In this document: one piece after another, positions 5,149-6,275 of the stretch
How the letters are laid out: the number at the start of each line of letters is the position of its first letter
Position numbering within the stretch: position 1 is the first letter of the stretch
Assembly: GCA_021200345.1 (NCBI GenBank)
Contig: JAJQGR010000194.1
Coordinates: forward strand, 1 to 6,275
Source: Lachnospiraceae bacterium
GTDB lineage: Bacteria; Bacillota; Clostridia; Lachnospirales; Lachnospiraceae
Direction: 5' to 3'
DNA length: 6,275 nt
Translations under genes and position numbers: made by a program
The notes under the pieces: model-generated
Databases searched by the model: none
What the model saw: the letters and a program-made list of their open reading frames with translations, nothing else
What the model was told of the DNA's origin: nothing

Positions 5149-6275
5149 CTTTAAATTATGAAGGAATTCAAAACCGCGCCGGCTGGGCCGACGCCAGCAT
5201 CTCCCTCCCGGCTTATGACTGGCAGGAAATGTGTGCTGCCACAGCCGCTGCCCCGACCTGGGTGCATTTCGGCGCCGGCAATATTTTCCGCGGCTTCATC
5301 GCCGGACTGCAGCAGTCCCTCTTAAACCAGGGACTGACCACCACCGGCATCATTGCGGCGGACACCTTTGATTATGAGATTATTGACAAAATCTACGATC
5401 CCCACGATAATATGACCCTGATGGTCAGCCTGCTTCCTGACGGCACGCTGAAAAAAGAAGTGATTGCGTCCATCGCCGGAGGTCTTCGTGCCGGAAATGC
5501 CTTCCCTGAGGATCTGGAAAAATTAAAGGAAATGTTCCGCAGCCCTTCTCTGCAGATGGTCAGCTTCACCATCACGGAAAAAGGCTATGCTCTGCAAAAT
5601 ATCAAAGGCGAATTCTTCCCCTTTGTAGAAGCGGATTTTCAAAACGGTCCCACAAACTGCTCCCACGCCATGTCTCTTCTCACCTCGCTGCTTCTGGAGC
5701 GATACAATGCGGGCGGTATGCCTCTTGCCTGCGTCAGCATGGACAACTGCTCTCATAACGGGGAGAAGCTGCGCGCCAGCGTTATGACTGTGGTAGAAAA
5801 ATGGCTTCAAAATGGTCTGATCAACGAAGACTTTGCCCACTGGGTACAGCAGGAAGAAAATGTCTCTTTCCCCTGGTCCATGATCGATAAGATCACTCCA
5901 CGTCCCGCAAAAATTGTGGAGGAAGCACTCACCGCCGACGGCATTGCCGATATGGCTCCCGTCACCACCGCCAAAAACACGTTCATCGCTCCCTTTGTCA
6001 ATGCGGAGGAGCCCCAGTATCTGGTGATCGAGGATCGCTTCCCCAACGGCCGGCCCCCGTTAGAAAAAGCCGGAGTATACATGACCGACCGGGACACGGT
6101 CAATAACACGGAAAAAATGAAAGTAACCACCTGCTTAAATCCTCTGCACACCGCTCTGGCGGTTTACGGCTGCCTGCTTGGATTTTCCACCATCGCGGAA
6201 GAGATGAAGGATCCCCAGTTAAAGACACTGGTGGAAAAGATCGGTTACACAGAGGGGCTGCCCGTGGTGGTGGAT
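5142..6275 (+). CDS. uxuB: Fructuronate reductase (mannitol dehydrogenase family), 3'-truncated by the window edge
   Basis: The frame is open from the ATG at 5142 to the last base, giving 378 residues of a protein usually near 490-540. It would interconvert D-fructuronate and D-mannonate with NAD(H), the step before UxuA. The N-terminal dinucleotide-binding motif is VHFGAGNIFRG (41-51). SMDNCSHNGEK (199-209) carries the conserved Asn (N202). The family signature appears as VSFPWSMIDKITP (241-253), with I248 and K250 where V and R are usual. The catalytic block is KVTTCLNPLHTALAVYGCLLG (327-347), with K327, N333 and H336. The Lys-Asn spacing is six, against five in the mannitol dehydrogenases I recall. 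Overlap with uxuA makes fructuronate reductase the best call. Another polyol or tagaturonate oxidoreductase of the same family cannot be excluded by sequence alone. Confidence 0.85.
   Translation, partial: MLTLNYEGIQNRAGWADASISLPAYDWQEMCAATAAAPTWVHFGAGNIFRGFIAGLQQSLLNQGLTTTGIIAADTFDYEIIDKIYDPHDNMTLMVSLLPDGTLKKEVIASIAGGLRAGNAFPEDLEKLKEMFRSPSLQMVSFTITEKGYALQNIKGEFFPFVEADFQNGPTNCSHAMSLLTSLLLERYNAGGMPLACVSMDNCSHNGEKLRASVMTVVEKWLQNGLINEDFAHWVQQEENVSFPWSMIDKITPRPAKIVEEALTADGIADMAPVTTAKNTFIAPFVNAEEPQYLVIEDRFPNGRPPLEKAGVYMTDRDTVNNTEKMKVTTCLNPLHTALAVYGCLLGFSTIAEEMKDPQLKTLVEKIGYTEGLPVVVD

Noticed and set aside
5807..6151. 114-codon minus-strand frame opposite uxuB
   Set aside because: It is a shadow of the uxuB frame, which carries the mannitol dehydrogenase family motifs.
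1..6275. A novel defence, mobile or CRISPR system
   Set aside because: All the large frames are explained by metabolic or secreted-protein families. No spaced repeats, transposase, integrase, nuclease or toxin-antitoxin genes were seen.

Overview
The window reads as ordinary chromosomal DNA from a Gram-positive anaerobe of the Clostridia, most likely a gut Lachnospiraceae member. Four things suggest this. The pyridoxamine kinase and the protein matching the DUF4867 family have the look I associate with that group. UxuA is the short form (363 residues). Ribosome binding sites are strong AGGAGG-type. Promoters are sigma-A-like with an extended -10. This placement rests on family recognition only; I ran no search.

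Layout. (1) 2-862, plus strand: 3' part of a pyridoxamine/pyridoxine kinase gene whose start lies before the window. (2) 882-3067, minus strand: a two-gene unit, xylB (xylulokinase) followed after 83 bp by a DUF4867 cupin-like gene of unknown function. It converges on the kinase gene with only 19 bp between the stop codons. (3) 3068-3279: a divergent intergenic region with one good promoter in each direction, an inverted repeat midway between them, and a GC-rich stem-loop in the xylB leader. (4) 3280-3900, plus strand: a small exported CAP/SCP-domain protein. (5) 3901-4056: a regulatory region with a near-consensus promoter and a GTATAC-centred palindrome resembling UxuR/ExuR-type operators. 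(6) 4057-6275, plus strand: uxuA (mannonate dehydratase) overlapping by 7 bp with uxuB (fructuronate reductase), which runs off the right edge after 378 codons.

How the genes fit together. UxuB and UxuA are consecutive steps of glucuronate breakdown: fructuronate to mannonate to 2-keto-3-deoxygluconate. XylB feeds D-xylulose into the pentose phosphate pathway. A pentose gene set beside a hexuronate gene set would suit growth on glucuronoxylan or mixed plant/host glycans, but this is inference from adjacency. The pyridoxamine kinase and the CAP protein have no evident link to sugar catabolism.

I saw no mobile element, CRISPR array, RNA gene or defence system. The least explained item is the DUF4867 gene paired with xylB. 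The best new regulatory prediction is the operator at the uxuA promoter.
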